Shown: positions 9,314 to 18,970, counted from the stretch's first letter. The stretch is 64,000 bases of DNA from Pseudomonadota bacterium (GCA_021821045.1 JAKACW010000012.1:1-64000), one strand, 5' to 3'. Notes: generated by a model from the letters alone, not told the origin. Numbers and translations: made by a program.

Positions 9314-9376
9314 ACCGGGCTATTTATACCACGAAAGACCGTAGGATCGGCCTTAGCCGCGATGAGCCGCCAAGAG

Positions 9377-10297
9377 CTACTCCTGCGCGGCGGGCAGTCT
9401 AACCACCACCGACACGCGCCGATTGGCGGCACGACCCTGCGGTGTTTGATTGTCAGCGACCGGCTGCGTGTCGCCGAACCCGACCGCGCGCATGCGTGCC
9501 GGGGGCAGACCGAACTCGATGAGCAAGCGGGTGACGCTCGTCGCGCGATGGGTCGAAAGCTCCCAGTTCGATGGGAAGTGGGCCGTTGTGATGGGTCGGT
9601 TGTCGGTGTGGCCTTCAATGAAAATCTCGCCGTCAAACTCGGCCAATGCCGGTGCGATGCTGCGCAGAATATCCCCGCCTTGAATGCTCACGGACGCGCT
9701 CCCCGGCGCGAAAAGGACTTGCTCGTTAAGCGCGATTGAGAAGCCGTTGGGAAGAATCTCGACTGGCGGAATCGACGCACCCAAAGCCGTGTGCAACGCC
9801 GCTTCCACGGCTGACACATCCAGCGTGGAGTACTGTGCCTCGGTAAGTTGTTCGGGCGGCGACGTTGGCTGCTCTGTCGGCATCAATGCGACGTCGGTTT
9901 CGGCGGCTGCATCGCTGATGATCGCCGCATCGGAGACCGGAACATCGTCTCGAGCAGGCGGCGCCAGCTCGGAGTACTCGGCGAGGGCGGCAACCGCGGT
10001 GGGCTGGACTCTTTCGACGTGAATTGTTTCCGGATCGGTTGACGGCGACGCGGTCGCCGCTGCGGTTTGAGGGGCGCTGCTCGCTTGTTGCTTGGTTTGA
10101 TTTGCTTGTTGTGAATCCTGCGCGCTGTTCGCGTGCATCTGGTAGGCGAGCAAAATCACGAACAGGGTGAGCATCAAGGTGAGGATGTCCATGTAGCTGG
10201 TCACCCACGAGTCTTTCTCGGTGCCGTTGTCGAGGTGAGACGTCGGAGACCAATCCAACGCTTTGCCGGTGTTGGCGTGGCTAAACGGTGTGTTCAT
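9377..10297 (-). CDS. motB: Flagellar stator protein MotB/MotD-type
   Basis: 306-residue stator B subunit. It has a single N-terminal helix (SYMDILTLMLTLFVILLAYQ, residues about 34-53) containing the ion-binding aspartate Asp37, a long Ala/Pro/Ser/Thr-rich periplasmic linker (about 55-165) and a C-terminal OmpA-like peptidoglycan-binding domain (FIEGHTDNRPI, SNWELSTHRATSV, AVGFGDTQPVADN). With MotA it forms the ion channel that powers flagellar rotation. Its ATG overlaps the motA stop (ATGA). The linker is longer than in enteric MotB, as in the MotD branch of secondary stators; which class it belongs to, and whether H+ or Na+ is used, cannot be decided here. Confidence 0.88.
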   Translation of the reverse strand: MNTPFSHANTGKALDWSPTSHLDNGTEKDSWVTSYMDILTLMLTLFVILLAYQMHANSAQDSQQANQTKQQASSAPQTAAATASPSTDPETIHVERVQPTAVAALAEYSELAPPARDDVPVSDAAIISDAAAETDVALMPTEQPTSPPEQLTEAQYSTLDVSAVEAALHTALGASIPPVEILPNGFSIALNEQVLFAPGSASVSIQGGDILRSIAPALAEFDGEIFIEGHTDNRPITTAHFPSNWELSTHRATSVTRLLIEFGLPPARMRAVGFGDTQPVADNQTPQGRAANRRVSVVVRLPAAQE

Positions 10298-11103
10298 GCG
10301 GCGCGCAGCTTCGTGACGTTAGAGGGAAGCACGGTATGTTGTGCCTTTAGCGCGGCGAGCGACTCCTGAATCATCATCGGGTGTTGTCGATCCAGCAGCA
10401 TGAGAATGGCTTCCTTGAGCACATTCAGCTGCTGATATTCGCGCTCGACTCGTCGCTCCAACTTAACGGCGAGCGGCTTGAGCAAAAGATTGGAGGCAAT
10501 CAATCCGTAAAGCGTGGTAACGATCGCGAAGGCCATGGTTTGGCCCATCTGTCCGAGAGATTGATCGCCAAGACCGTAGAGCATCTGAATCAAGCCGATC
10601 AGCGTTCCGAGCATTCCCAAGGCCGGGGCGAAGCTGCCCATCTCCCGCAGCAATCGCGCATCGGCAAGGGATTGTTGGCAGTCCGCTTGAATGCGCCAGT
10701 TGACCAGCTTCTCCACTTCCTCCCGCGGGCTGCGATCGAGAACCCATTGAATCCCCTGGCGCAAAAGCGAATGATCGATTTGCTCCATGATCTGCTCCGC
10801 TTGGCGAATGCGGCCGTTGCGAAACGCGTTGGCCACATGCAGCAAGCGTTGTTCATCGGCGGAGGTGTCGCCGGCCGGGCTCTTCAGTGTGTGCCTGATG
10901 CGACTTAGGGCGCGTCGCACGTCGCGGTAGGAATGGCTGAGCAGCAGCGCGGCGAACGTCCCGCCGACTACAAATATCAGGCCCGGAAGATCGATCAAGC
11001 CAAAGGTCAGCTTGGGAAACGCAATACCGAGCGCGAGGAGAATTCCGGCGATGGATAGACCGTACAACGCGTACAGGGCGGTTCGCTGACGATTCGCTTT
11101 CAC
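10294..11103 (-). CDS. motA: Flagellar stator protein MotA/MotC-type
   Basis: 269 residues with four predicted helices: two near the N-terminus (about 10-30 and 35-55) and two near 150-170 and 185-210, separated by a cytoplasmic loop. Family signatures include GTFAALLLSH, the loop segment VEKLVNWRIQ, FAPALGMLGTLIGLIQML with the conserved proline of helix 3, and MAFAIVTTLYGLIASNLLLKP with the proline of helix 4. The start is GTG at 11101-11103, with GGGAGAG upstream. It is the first gene of a two-gene stator operon and overlaps motB by 4 bp. No other flagellar genes are in the window, so this is an isolated stator locus. Confidence 0.88.
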   Translation of the reverse strand: MKANRQRTALYALYGLSIAGILLALGIAFPKLTFGLIDLPGLIFVVGGTFAALLLSHSYRDVRRALSRIRHTLKSPAGDTSADEQRLLHVANAFRNGRIRQAEQIMEQIDHSLLRQGIQWVLDRSPREEVEKLVNWRIQADCQQSLADARLLREMGSFAPALGMLGTLIGLIQMLYGLGDQSLGQMGQTMAFAIVTTLYGLIASNLLLKPLAVKLERRVEREYQQLNVLKEAILMLLDRQHPMMIQESLAALKAQHTVLPSNVTKLRAA

Positions 11104-11250
11104 GGTGACTCTCCCTTGCTATGCGGATGGCATGTCCCAAGGACATCAGCAAGAAGCGTACCTGCACTCGGTCATAGAGAAATCATGCGCTTAGCTTGGA
11201 CGGCGGCGCGCATCAGGCAAGCCATTGCCGGTCCGCGCTGCGCGATTGCC

Positions 11251-11360
11251 GGGGGTCAGGCCTCCAATTACGGAGATCGCTGGGGGTCAGGCCTCGAATT
11301 GCGCTCCGCAATCGGAGGCCTGACCCCCGACTAAATCCGGCAATCGGAGGCCTGACCCCC
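11251..11360. repeat. Four-copy cluster of GGGGGTCAGGCCTC repeats
   Basis: Two forward copies of GGGGGTCAGGCCTC (11251-11269 and 11281-11302, including flanks) and two inverted copies of GGAGGCCTGACCCCC (11308-11328 and 11340-11360). Outer and inner copies can pair into nested hairpins. They occupy the 3' side of the gap between motA and the glutamate dehydrogenase gene and end 10 bp before the latter's stop codon. A fifth/sixth copy pair is at 18924-18959. Confidence 0.85.
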
Positions 11361-11369
11361 GGGGAATCG

Positions 11370-14300
11370 TCAGGCTTTGGTGGGTCCGGTGGTTTGGATC
11401 AGCTTGCGGGCGTCGTTGACGGCGACGCTGAGTAGGGCCAGGTCGCTGGTATCGCTGCCTTTGAATTCGGCGAGGTTTTGCAGGTAGCGCTCGACGGTGA
11501 CCGGGTTCGCCTGTTTCCACAGTTGGAAGAGTTGTTCCGGATCGTCGCTGTCGCGATTGAGCAGCAACGCTTCGCGAGTGACGGTGCGATGCAGGCGATA
11601 AATGTCGTCGCGCAGCGCCGAGCGGGCGAGCCGCGACCAGCGGGTATCCTCGGGCAAGCCGGTTATGTGATCACGCAGCCAGTACAGTTCGAGCTGAGCG
11701 CCGATATGGAAATACAGCCGCGCCACGGTGGTGACCGATCGCTCGAGTGATGTGGCAACTTCCGTGATGTCCAGTCCCGCGAACAACGGCGGCAAGGACG
11801 CGACGCGGGTGGCCAGTCGTTCCGGTACGCCCTCTTCCAGATACTGATTGGCGACGTCGGCCACCTTTTGCGATTCCCGCTCATCAAGCAACTTGACGAG
11901 CACCGACGACAATTCCGTGATGCCAGTTTGAAAGGCTTGTATCGTGCCGCGGATGTCCAGCGGTTGGCGGCAATTGCGCAGGAACCACAGCGTCGCGCGA
12001 TTCACCAGCTTGCGGGTCGCAATCAGCATCATAAGTTGCTGCTGGGCGTTGACCTTGTTGTCCAGCGCTTCGACGGCCTGCCAAATATCGGGCAACTGGA
12101 AGACGTGGCGGGTGACCAGATACGCGCGGGCCACGTCGGGGGCATTGGCGCCGGTGTGTTCGCGAATGCGATAGGGGAACGTCGTGCCCATTCGATTGAT
12201 CATGTTATTGGCGACGTAAGTTGCGATGATCTCGCGCCGCAGACGATGCCGGGTCATGTGGGCGCCGTACTTCTCCCGCATGCGAGGCGGGAAGTAGCTC
12301 CGCAGCTCTTCCACCACGAACGGGTCTTCGCACAGGTCCGACGCCAGGAGCGCCTCGAACACGTCGATCTTGCTAAACGCCAGCAGCACGCTCAGTTCCG
12401 GGCGGGTCAAGCCTTGCTCGGCGGCGCGGCGTTTGGCCAGCTCCTCGTCGTTGGGCAGCGACCAGTTCGTGCGGTCGAGACGGCCGGTTTTCTCAAAGCC
12501 GCGCATGAGCCGGCTCTGCTCATCGAGAAGACTGTAGCCCTGGAACTCGCTCAGCGAGAGCGCTTGCGTTTGCTGATAGTTACTCTGCAGCACCGAATCC
12601 GCGACCTCGTCGGTCATTTGCGCCAGCAACTCGTTGCGCTGCTTCTCGCTCAGATCGCCGGCCTTGACCACTTCATCCAGCAGGATCTTGATGTTGACCT
12701 CGTGGTCCGAGCAATCGACGCCGCCCGAATTGTCGATGAAGTCCGTGTTGATACGCCCGCCCGCCTTGGCGTATTCGATGCGGCCGTTGGCGGTCAATCC
12801 CAAGTTGCCGCCCTCGCCGAACGCCTTGCAGCGCAGCTGGTAGCCGTTGACCCGGATGGCATCGTTGCTTCGGTCGCCGACATCGGAATGGTTCTCGAAG
12901 CGCGCTTTGACGAACGTGCCGATGCCGCCGTTCCAGATCAAATCGACCGGCGCTTTGAGCAACGCTTGAATCAGTTCGTTGGGCGTGAGCTGATCGGCTG
13001 TGATCTCCAGCACCTGACGCATCTGAGGCGAAATAGGAATGGACTTGGCGGAGCGGTTGAATACGCCGCCGCCGGTTGAGATAAGCTTCTTGTCGTAGTC
13101 GGTCCACGCCGAGCGCGGCAGGTGGAACAGACGCTCGCGCTCCACGAAGCTCGCCTCCGGGTCCGGATTCGGGTCCAGGAAAATGTGCTTGTGACTGAAC
13201 GCGCCGACCAGCTTGATGTGCCGCGACAGCAGCATGCCGTTGCCGAACACGTCGCCGTTCATGCTGCCGATGCCCACGACGGTGAAGTCTTGGCTCTGCA
13301 CATCGACGCCGAGTTCGCGGAAATGACGTTTGACCGACTCCCAACCGCCGCGCGCCGTGATGGCGATCTTCTTGTGATCGTAGCCGGCCGAGCCGCCGGA
13401 GGCGAACGCATCGCCGAGCCAGAAGTTGTATTCCTTGGCGATGGCGTTGGCCGTGTCGGAAAACGATGCGGTGCCCTTGTCCGCGGCGACGACGAAGTAG
13501 GGATCGTCGCAGTCGTAGCGGACTACCCGTTGCGGCGGCGCGATCTTGCCCGCCGCGAGATTGTCGGTGATGTCGAGCAGGCCGCGAATGAACGTTTGAT
13601 AGCAGCGTTTGACTTCCTTGGCGATGCTGTCGGCGTCGCCGTCCGTCTGCGGCTGTTTCATGACGAAGCCGCCCTTCGCGCCCACCGGCACGATGACGGC
13701 GTTTTTCACCATCTGAGTTTTCATCAACCCGAATACTTCCGTGCGGAAATCTTCCAGCCGGTCCGACCAGCGCAGTCCGCCGCGCGCGACCCGACCGCCG
13801 CGAAGATGAATGCCTTCCACATGCGGCGCATAGACGAAAATCTCGTAAAGCGGCTTGGGTTCCGGGATGTCGGGAATCTGGGACGAATCGAGTTTGAATG
13901 ACAGACACGGCTTGGACTGCCCGTCTTTGTCGGTTTGAAAATAATTGGTGCGCAGCATCGCTTTGATGAGAGTGAAAAAGCGTCGCTGAATGCGGTCCTC
14001 GTCCAGATTGGGCACCGCGTCCAGCGATTTCTCGATGGAGTCCATCAAGATTTCGGCGCGTTGCGGCGCTTTGTCCTGGCCGTCGGGATCGAAACGAACG
14101 ACAAACAGATCGACCAACAAGCTCGCGATTTGCGGATGATTGGTCAGCGCCTGCTCCATGTAGGGTTGGCTGAACGGGAAGCCGGTCTGACGCAGGTATT
14201 TGCAGCAGGCGCGTAGGATCTCGACATGGCGCCAGGACAGTTGGCCGAACAGAACGAGTTTGTTGAAGCCGTCATTTTCGGTGCGGCCGTTCCACAGTGC

Positions 14301-16214
14301 CGCGAAGGCATCCTGGAACAGCTGCCGCACACTCTCCGAACTCAGTTGCGCGCTGTTGTCGTAGACCAAGCCCAGGTCATGAACCCAAACAGGTTCGCCG
14401 TCATTCAGAACTACTTCATGGGGCCGCTCGTCGAGAACCCTCACGCCCATGTTTTCCAGCATCGGCAGCACCATGGAGAGGTAAATCGGCTCACCGCGGC
14501 GGAACAGCTTGAAGCGCACCGCGCCCTGCGGCGTCTCCAGCGGCTGATACATTGTCATGCCCAGCATGTTGGACGAGCTGAGCGCCTCCATCTTACGGAT
14601 GTCCGCCACGGCGATCGGCGGGGCGTAGTCCTCACTGTAACTTGCGGGAAACGCGCCGCGATAGCGGGCGAATAATCGATTGCCTTTTTCCTCGCCCAAT
14701 TCGTTGAGCAGAGAGCCGTAAACCTCGTCTTCCCACGACCGGGTGGCGTAAAGGATGCGGCTTTCGAGATCGGCGAGGTCATATTCCAGCGCCTCGTCTT
14801 GATCGACGTGGGCGACAAAGTGAATGCGCGCCAAAACGGATTCCGACAGCGCAATGGAAAAGTCGACGGCGCTTGCTTTGAAGCTATCCTTGAGAATCTT
14901 CTGGATGCGCATCCGGATCTCGGTATTGAAGCGTTCGCGCGGCAGGAACACGAGACAGGAGAAGAACCGGCCATAGGGATCGCGGCGAACCAGCAGCCGC
15001 ACCCGCTGGCGTTCCTGAAGGTGCAGTATCGCTGTCGCGGTTTGGTAGAGTTGGTCCGCGGTGGATTGAAACAACTCGTCGCGCGGCAGCGTCTCGAGCG
15101 TGTTTGCCAAGGCTTTCGACGAGTGCCCGCCGGGACGGAACCCGGATCGCGACATGACTTGCTGCACCTTGCGGCGCAGCAGCGGGATGTCGCGCGGGCG
15201 GGAGATATACGCGGCGGAGGTGTAAAGGCCGAGAAAACGCCATTCGCCCGCGATTTCGCCTTTTTCGTTGCTGCGCTTGATGCCGATGTAGTCCATGTAG
15301 GCGGGTCGATGGACGCTGGCGCGGGTATTGGTCTTGGTGAGAATCAACAGCCCCGGTTTGCGCAGTTCATTTCGTAGTTGTGCCGGCAGGTGGCGCGCAT
15401 GGTTTTCCCCCGCCGTGCGCCCGCCGCGGAGAATGCCCAGGCTTGACCCCGGCTTGATCCGCATCATTTCATCGCCGTTTTCCCCCACGATGTCGTAGTC
15501 GGCGAAACCCAGGAAGATGAAGTGGTCGCGATCGAGCCAGTCGAGAAACGCCAGGTCCTCGTTGACGTCCTCGGACTCGAGTTTGGGCGGATGGGCCTTG
15601 AACTCGGCGATGATTGCGCGCAGCTGTTCCCGCATCGTGGCCCAATCCTCGACCGCGCAGCGCACGTCTTCGAGAACATTGTTCAAACTCTGTTCCAAGG
15701 TGCGAAGCTGCTCGTCGCTGGCTTGCCGGTCGACCTCGAAGCGCAAAATGGCTTCGGGCTGACCCTCGCCATGGTTGCCGTCTTCCAACACGTTTTCGAT
15801 TTGGTTGTGAGTGTCGCGGTGAATGTGCATCACCGGGTGAATGATCAGATGCACGGTCAACCCCAGTCGATTGAGTTCCATGCTGGTGGAATCGACGAGA
15901 AACGGCATGTCGTCCTGAACGACTTCGATGATCGTGTGTGTGGATTGCCAGCCGTGTTCCTCCATGCGCGGGTTGTAGACCCGCAACAGCCGTTTGTGCG
16001 GAGCGCGCTTGGCGGCGAAATTCCAGTGCGCGAGCGCGCCGCCATAGAGATCGAGCACGCTGCGTTCGACCAGATCCTCAGGCGCGACGGCGAGGTAGTA
16101 TTGTTCGATGAATTTGACCGCGTTCTCCGCTTGATCCGGCGGGAGTTTTTCGCGGACTCGCTCCAAGACTTTGGCGAGTAAGTGGGATTTTCTGTTCTCT
16201 AAGCTCTTGCCCAT
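11370..16214 (-). CDS. gdhB: NAD-specific glutamate dehydrogenase, 180-kDa type
   Basis: 1614 residues, the size of the large NAD-dependent GDH family (about 1600). It oxidatively deaminates glutamate to 2-oxoglutarate in amino acid catabolism. The N-terminal half carries ACT-like regulatory regions; the catalytic core around residues 780-1200 shows GGLRWSDRLEDFRTEVFGLM, VPVGAKGGFVMK, GSMNGDVFGNGML and the glycine-rich NGRIEYAKAGGRINTDFIDN. The start MGKSLENRKSH at ATG 16214 matches the family's usual N-terminus. It is monocistronic: repeats flank both ends (11251-11360 and 16251-16312). Allosteric control by amino acids is known in the family and not visible here. Confidence 0.93.
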   Translation of the reverse strand: MGKSLENRKSHLLAKVLERVREKLPPDQAENAVKFIEQYYLAVAPEDLVERSVLDLYGGALAHWNFAAKRAPHKRLLRVYNPRMEEHGWQSTHTIIEVVQDDMPFLVDSTSMELNRLGLTVHLIIHPVMHIHRDTHNQIENVLEDGNHGEGQPEAILRFEVDRQASDEQLRTLEQSLNNVLEDVRCAVEDWATMREQLRAIIAEFKAHPPKLESEDVNEDLAFLDWLDRDHFIFLGFADYDIVGENGDEMMRIKPGSSLGILRGGRTAGENHARHLPAQLRNELRKPGLLILTKTNTRASVHRPAYMDYIGIKRSNEKGEIAGEWRFLGLYTSAAYISRPRDIPLLRRKVQQVMSRSGFRPGGHSSKALANTLETLPRDELFQSTADQLYQTATAILHLQERQRVRLLVRRDPYGRFFSCLVFLPRERFNTEIRMRIQKILKDSFKASAVDFSIALSESVLARIHFVAHVDQDEALEYDLADLESRILYATRSWEDEVYGSLLNELGEEKGNRLFARYRGAFPASYSEDYAPPIAVADIRKMEALSSSNMLGMTMYQPLETPQGAVRFKLFRRGEPIYLSMVLPMLENMGVRVLDERPHEVVLNDGEPVWVHDLGLVYDNSAQLSSESVRQLFQDAFAALWNGRTENDGFNKLVLFGQLSWRHVEILRACCKYLRQTGFPFSQPYMEQALTNHPQIASLLVDLFVVRFDPDGQDKAPQRAEILMDSIEKSLDAVPNLDEDRIQRRFFTLIKAMLRTNYFQTDKDGQSKPCLSFKLDSSQIPDIPEPKPLYEIFVYAPHVEGIHLRGGRVARGGLRWSDRLEDFRTEVFGLMKTQMVKNAVIVPVGAKGGFVMKQPQTDGDADSIAKEVKRCYQTFIRGLLDITDNLAAGKIAPPQRVVRYDCDDPYFVVAADKGTASFSDTANAIAKEYNFWLGDAFASGGSAGYDHKKIAITARGGWESVKRHFRELGVDVQSQDFTVVGIGSMNGDVFGNGMLLSRHIKLVGAFSHKHIFLDPNPDPEASFVERERLFHLPRSAWTDYDKKLISTGGGVFNRSAKSIPISPQMRQVLEITADQLTPNELIQALLKAPVDLIWNGGIGTFVKARFENHSDVGDRSNDAIRVNGYQLRCKAFGEGGNLGLTANGRIEYAKAGGRINTDFIDNSGGVDCSDHEVNIKILLDEVVKAGDLSEKQRNELLAQMTDEVADSVLQSNYQQTQALSLSEFQGYSLLDEQSRLMRGFEKTGRLDRTNWSLPNDEELAKRRAAEQGLTRPELSVLLAFSKIDVFEALLASDLCEDPFVVEELRSYFPPRMREKYGAHMTRHRLRREIIATYVANNMINRMGTTFPYRIREHTGANAPDVARAYLVTRHVFQLPDIWQAVEALDNKVNAQQQLMMLIATRKLVNRATLWFLRNCRQPLDIRGTIQAFQTGITELSSVLVKLLDERESQKVADVANQYLEEGVPERLATRVASLPPLFAGLDITEVATSLERSVTTVARLYFHIGAQLELYWLRDHITGLPEDTRWSRLARSALRDDIYRLHRTVTREALLLNRDSDDPEQLFQLWKQANPVTVERYLQNLAEFKGSDTSDLALLSVAVNDARKLIQTTGPTKA

Positions 16215-16250
16215 GGCGTCGACGTCCTTGTCATACCGGCATTCCTTCGA

Positions 16251-16312
16251 TGTGGGAGCGGTTTCCTACCGCGATGTTTTGCCGAGTCGATCGCGGAATG
16301 ATCCGCTCCCAC
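16251..16312. repeat. Paired interspersed repeat, A2 arm + inverted A1 arm
   Basis: Forward A2 copy TGTGGGAGCGGTTTCCTACC (16251) plus GCGAT, a short spacer containing GCCGAGTCG, then an inverted A1 copy (16290-16312). The same unit occurs in opposite orientation at 39399-39462, where the spacer reads GACTCGGC. This shows that the repeat is a roughly 60-bp two-arm element, not just a short palindrome. It lies upstream of the glutamate dehydrogenase gene. Confidence 0.85.
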
Positions 16313-16413
16313 GACAACCACCATGCTCTCAGTCAATGAGTAGGAGGTTCCCTAAGAAATCGGCACGGATCCCGTCCGCCTAAAGTGGAGCAGGAAGCGT
16401 TTTTCCCCTTTGA

Positions 16414-17985
16414 TCAATGGTCTGCGTGGCCGACTGGTTTAAGCAACAAGGAATGGCCGGCCATGGCGGGCGGCGTGGTCAGACCCATCAAGTGCAGCAC
16501 GGTGGGCGCGATCGCGCTGAGGCCTGCGCCGGTGCTAAGCGTCCAGTGGGTCTTATCAATGACCAAGCAGGGAACGGGATAAACGCTGTGTTGAGTATTG
16601 GGTTCTCCGGTGATCGGGTCCACCATTTCGTCGCAATTTCCATGATCGGCGGTCAGAATAATCGAATAGCGGTTCTGCAGCGCTTGATCGATGACGCGGC
16701 CGACTTCGCGATCCAAGCACTCCACGGCTTTAATGATTGCTTCGGGTATCGCGCTGTGACCAACCATGTCACCGTTGGCGAAATTGACAACGATAAAGGC
16801 ATATTCCTCTGACTTGAGGGCATCGACCACCGCATCCGCTACCCCCGCTGCGCTCATCTCGGGCGCCAAGTCGTAGGTCGCGACTTTGGGCGACGGAATG
16901 ATCACCCGGTCCTCGCCTGACACGGCCTCGCCCTGACTGCCGTTAAAAAAATACGTGACGTGGGGATATTTCTCCGTCTCCGCGCAATGAAACTGTTTCA
17001 AACCCGCGCGACTGATGATCTCGGCCAGGGTGGTCGACGGTCGATCTTGTTCGAAAGCGTAGGGATTGCCGAACCATTTGTCGTAGCAGGTAAATGAGGT
17101 TAGACGTGTCCCCGCAAAATCGCCGCGCGGGAACTCCTTGAATTCCCGCTTCAGCAGTGCGCCGGCCAGTTGCCGCGGGCGATCCTTGCGAAAGTTGAAA
17201 AAGATCACCTCATCGTTGTTTTGTATGGCGTCGCGGCCGCGGATCACCGTCGGTGTGATGAACTCATCGCCTTCCTTTTCGGCATAGGCGATCGAAATCG
17301 CTTCTTCGGCGCTCACTGCGTGACGGCCCTCGCGCAACACCATGGCATCCCACGCTTTTTTGGTGCGTTCCCAGCGGTTGTCCCGGTCCATGGCGTAATA
17401 CCGCCCGCTGACCGTGGCGATAGTCCCGCCGGCCCGTTCGAGCGCGCCGTGCAGCAGGGGCAGATAATTGCGCGCGCAATTGGGCGCTGTGTCGCGTCCA
17501 TCAGTGATCATGTGCAGTGCGGGTTTGGTGCCGCGACGCTGGCACAACTCGATGAGCGCAAGCAGATGATTCAAGTGACTGTGCACGCCGCCATCGGACA
17601 CCAGCCCGACCAAGTGCACAGGGCGTTGGGCGGCACGCGCTCCGTCGATGGCGCGGTTGAGCGCTTCATTCTTGAAAAACGAACCGTCCGTAATGGTGTC
17701 GTCGATCTTTACCAGGTCCTGACGAATAATGCAGCCGCTGCCCAGGGTGAGGTGGCCGACCTCGGAGTTGCCCATTTGTCCGTCCGGCAGCCCAACCGCC
17801 TTGCCCGACGCCTGCAACACGGTGTGCGGGTAGTGGGCAAAAAAATCGTCGAACCGCGGCGTGCGCGCCATGGCGATGCCGTTGTTGACCCGGCTGGGAT
17901 TGCAGCCAAATCCATCGAGAATGATGAGCAGAACGGGTTGGCGTGGTGCGCCGCTTTTGTGTTTCATGGCGATATTATCGACCAT
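16414..17985 (-). CDS. gpmI: 2,3-bisphosphoglycerate-independent phosphoglycerate mutase
   Basis: About 520 residues, the normal size for the Mn-dependent cofactor-independent mutase that interconverts 3- and 2-phosphoglycerate in glycolysis and gluconeogenesis. Alkaline-phosphatase-fold signatures are present: LLIILDGFG (metal-binding Asp), QMGNSEVGHLTLGSG with the phosphoserine nucleophile, ITDGRDTAP, FFNFRKDRPRQL, and the C-terminal metal sites NFANGDMVGH and TADHGNCDEM. Two in-frame ATGs are possible: 17985 (523 residues) and 17967 (517 residues, starting MKHKSGAPRQP); neither has a strong ribosome-binding site, and the shorter form fits family length better. It stands alone, divergent from the TauE/SafE gene. 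Confidence 0.94.
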   Translation of the reverse strand: MVDNIAMKHKSGAPRQPVLLIILDGFGCNPSRVNNGIAMARTPRFDDFFAHYPHTVLQASGKAVGLPDGQMGNSEVGHLTLGSGCIIRQDLVKIDDTITDGSFFKNEALNRAIDGARAAQRPVHLVGLVSDGGVHSHLNHLLALIELCQRRGTKPALHMITDGRDTAPNCARNYLPLLHGALERAGGTIATVSGRYYAMDRDNRWERTKKAWDAMVLREGRHAVSAEEAISIAYAEKEGDEFITPTVIRGRDAIQNNDEVIFFNFRKDRPRQLAGALLKREFKEFPRGDFAGTRLTSFTCYDKWFGNPYAFEQDRPSTTLAEIISRAGLKQFHCAETEKYPHVTYFFNGSQGEAVSGEDRVIIPSPKVATYDLAPEMSAAGVADAVVDALKSEEYAFIVVNFANGDMVGHSAIPEAIIKAVECLDREVGRVIDQALQNRYSIILTADHGNCDEMVDPITGEPNTQHSVYPVPCLVIDKTHWTLSTGAGLSAIAPTVLHLMGLTTPPAMAGHSLLLKPVGHADH

Positions 17986-18126
17986 TGCAGCAGGAATTGG
18001 TACGTGCGGTTCCGAGCCTGATGCAATTTAAACCAGAAGTGAACTCTGGTGTTGGTCGAGTGTCGCTTTTGCTGCGCAACCTTGGTAGGCTCGCCGCGAT
18101 GTTGCAGCTCGAGATGTTTTCTTTTC

Positions 18127-18915
18127 ATGCTGATTAGCGCGGCGATTTATCTCGCCGTCGGCGCCGTCGGTGGGTTTCTGGCCGGTATGCTCGGCGTGGG
18201 TGGCGGCATTCTCATCGTGCCGATGCTGGGTTATGTTTTTCTGCAACAAGGCTACAGCGCGGAAAGCATCATGCATCTGGCCGTGGGCACCTCCATGGCA
18301 ACCATCACCATCACATCCCTCTCGGCGTTGCGCGCTCATCACCGTCGCGGCTCGGTTGTGTGGCCGTTGTTTCGCAAGATCACGCCGTGGCTGGCGCTCG
18401 GCGCAATTGCCGGTGGTCTATCCGCTGGTCATTTTTCCACCAAGCAGTTGTTGACCCTATTGGCGGTGCTCGAAGTGATTGTGGCCGTTCAGCTCATATT
18501 AAATGTGACGCCGGCGCCCAAACCGCGATCGCTCGGTGCCGGCGAGGCCGCGGTTGCCGGTGCGGCGATCGGCGGTGTGTCCACCATGGCCGGCGTCGGC
18601 GGCGGGGTGCTGCTGGTGCCTTTGTTCCTGTTTCTTTCGGTGCCGATGCGCCAGGCCGTGGGCACCTCATCGGCCTGCGGCTTTCCGATCTCGCTGATCG
18701 GCACGCTGGTGTTCCTGTCCTACGGGTTTACATCGGATGCTGGCGAGGCCGGCAGTGTTGGCTATGTTCACATTCCCGCGTTTCTCGGCATTGCCGTTGC
18801 CAGCGTGGTGACCGCGCCGCTGGGCGTCGCCGCGGCCCACCGCTTGCCGCTGCCCTGGCTGCGGCGGATCTTCGCGGTGTTCTTGCTGGCGCTGGCGATG
18901 CGGATGCTGTGGTAG
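18127..18915 (+). CDS. TauE/SafE-family membrane permease
   Basis: 262 residues with about eight hydrophobic segments and the two internal repeats typical of TauE/SafE (sulfite/organic anion exporter) proteins: GGFLAGMLGVGGGILIVPML near the N-terminus and GGVSTMAGVGGGVLLVPLFL in the middle. I start at ATG 18127 (MLISAAIYLAV) because upstream codons to 18049 encode a Cys/Arg-rich stretch unlike the family. The family exports sulfite, sulfonates or related anions, but substrate is poorly predicted from sequence. It converges on dctP with a strong hairpin between them. Confidence 0.85.
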   Translation: MLISAAIYLAVGAVGGFLAGMLGVGGGILIVPMLGYVFLQQGYSAESIMHLAVGTSMATITITSLSALRAHHRRGSVVWPLFRKITPWLALGAIAGGLSAGHFSTKQLLTLLAVLEVIVAVQLILNVTPAPKPRSLGAGEAAVAGAAIGGVSTMAGVGGGVLLVPLFLFLSVPMRQAVGTSSACGFPISLIGTLVFLSYGFTSDAGEAGSVGYVHIPAFLGIAVASVVTAPLGVAAAHRLPLPWLRRIFAVFLLALAMRMLW

Positions 18916-18923
18916 CAATTACT

Positions 18924-18959
18924 GGGGGTCAGGCCTCCCATATCGGAGGCCTGACCCCC
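18924..18959. repeat. GGGGGTCAGGCCTCC hairpin between convergent genes
   Basis: Perfect 15-bp inverted repeat GGGGGTCAGGCCTCC (18924-18938) / GGAGGCCTGACCCCC (18945-18959) with a 6-base loop CATATC. It is the same family as the cluster at 11251-11360. It fills the 55-bp gap between the stops of the TauE/SafE gene and dctP and could act as a bidirectional transcription stop, although no T-run follows it. Confidence 0.85.
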
Positions 18960-18970
18960 ATGATGATTGC

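Noticed and set aside
11868-13079. 403-codon frame antisense to glutamate dehydrogenase
   Set aside because: Shadow of a high-G+C gene; rich in Arg, Ala, Gly, Val; no motif and no RBS.
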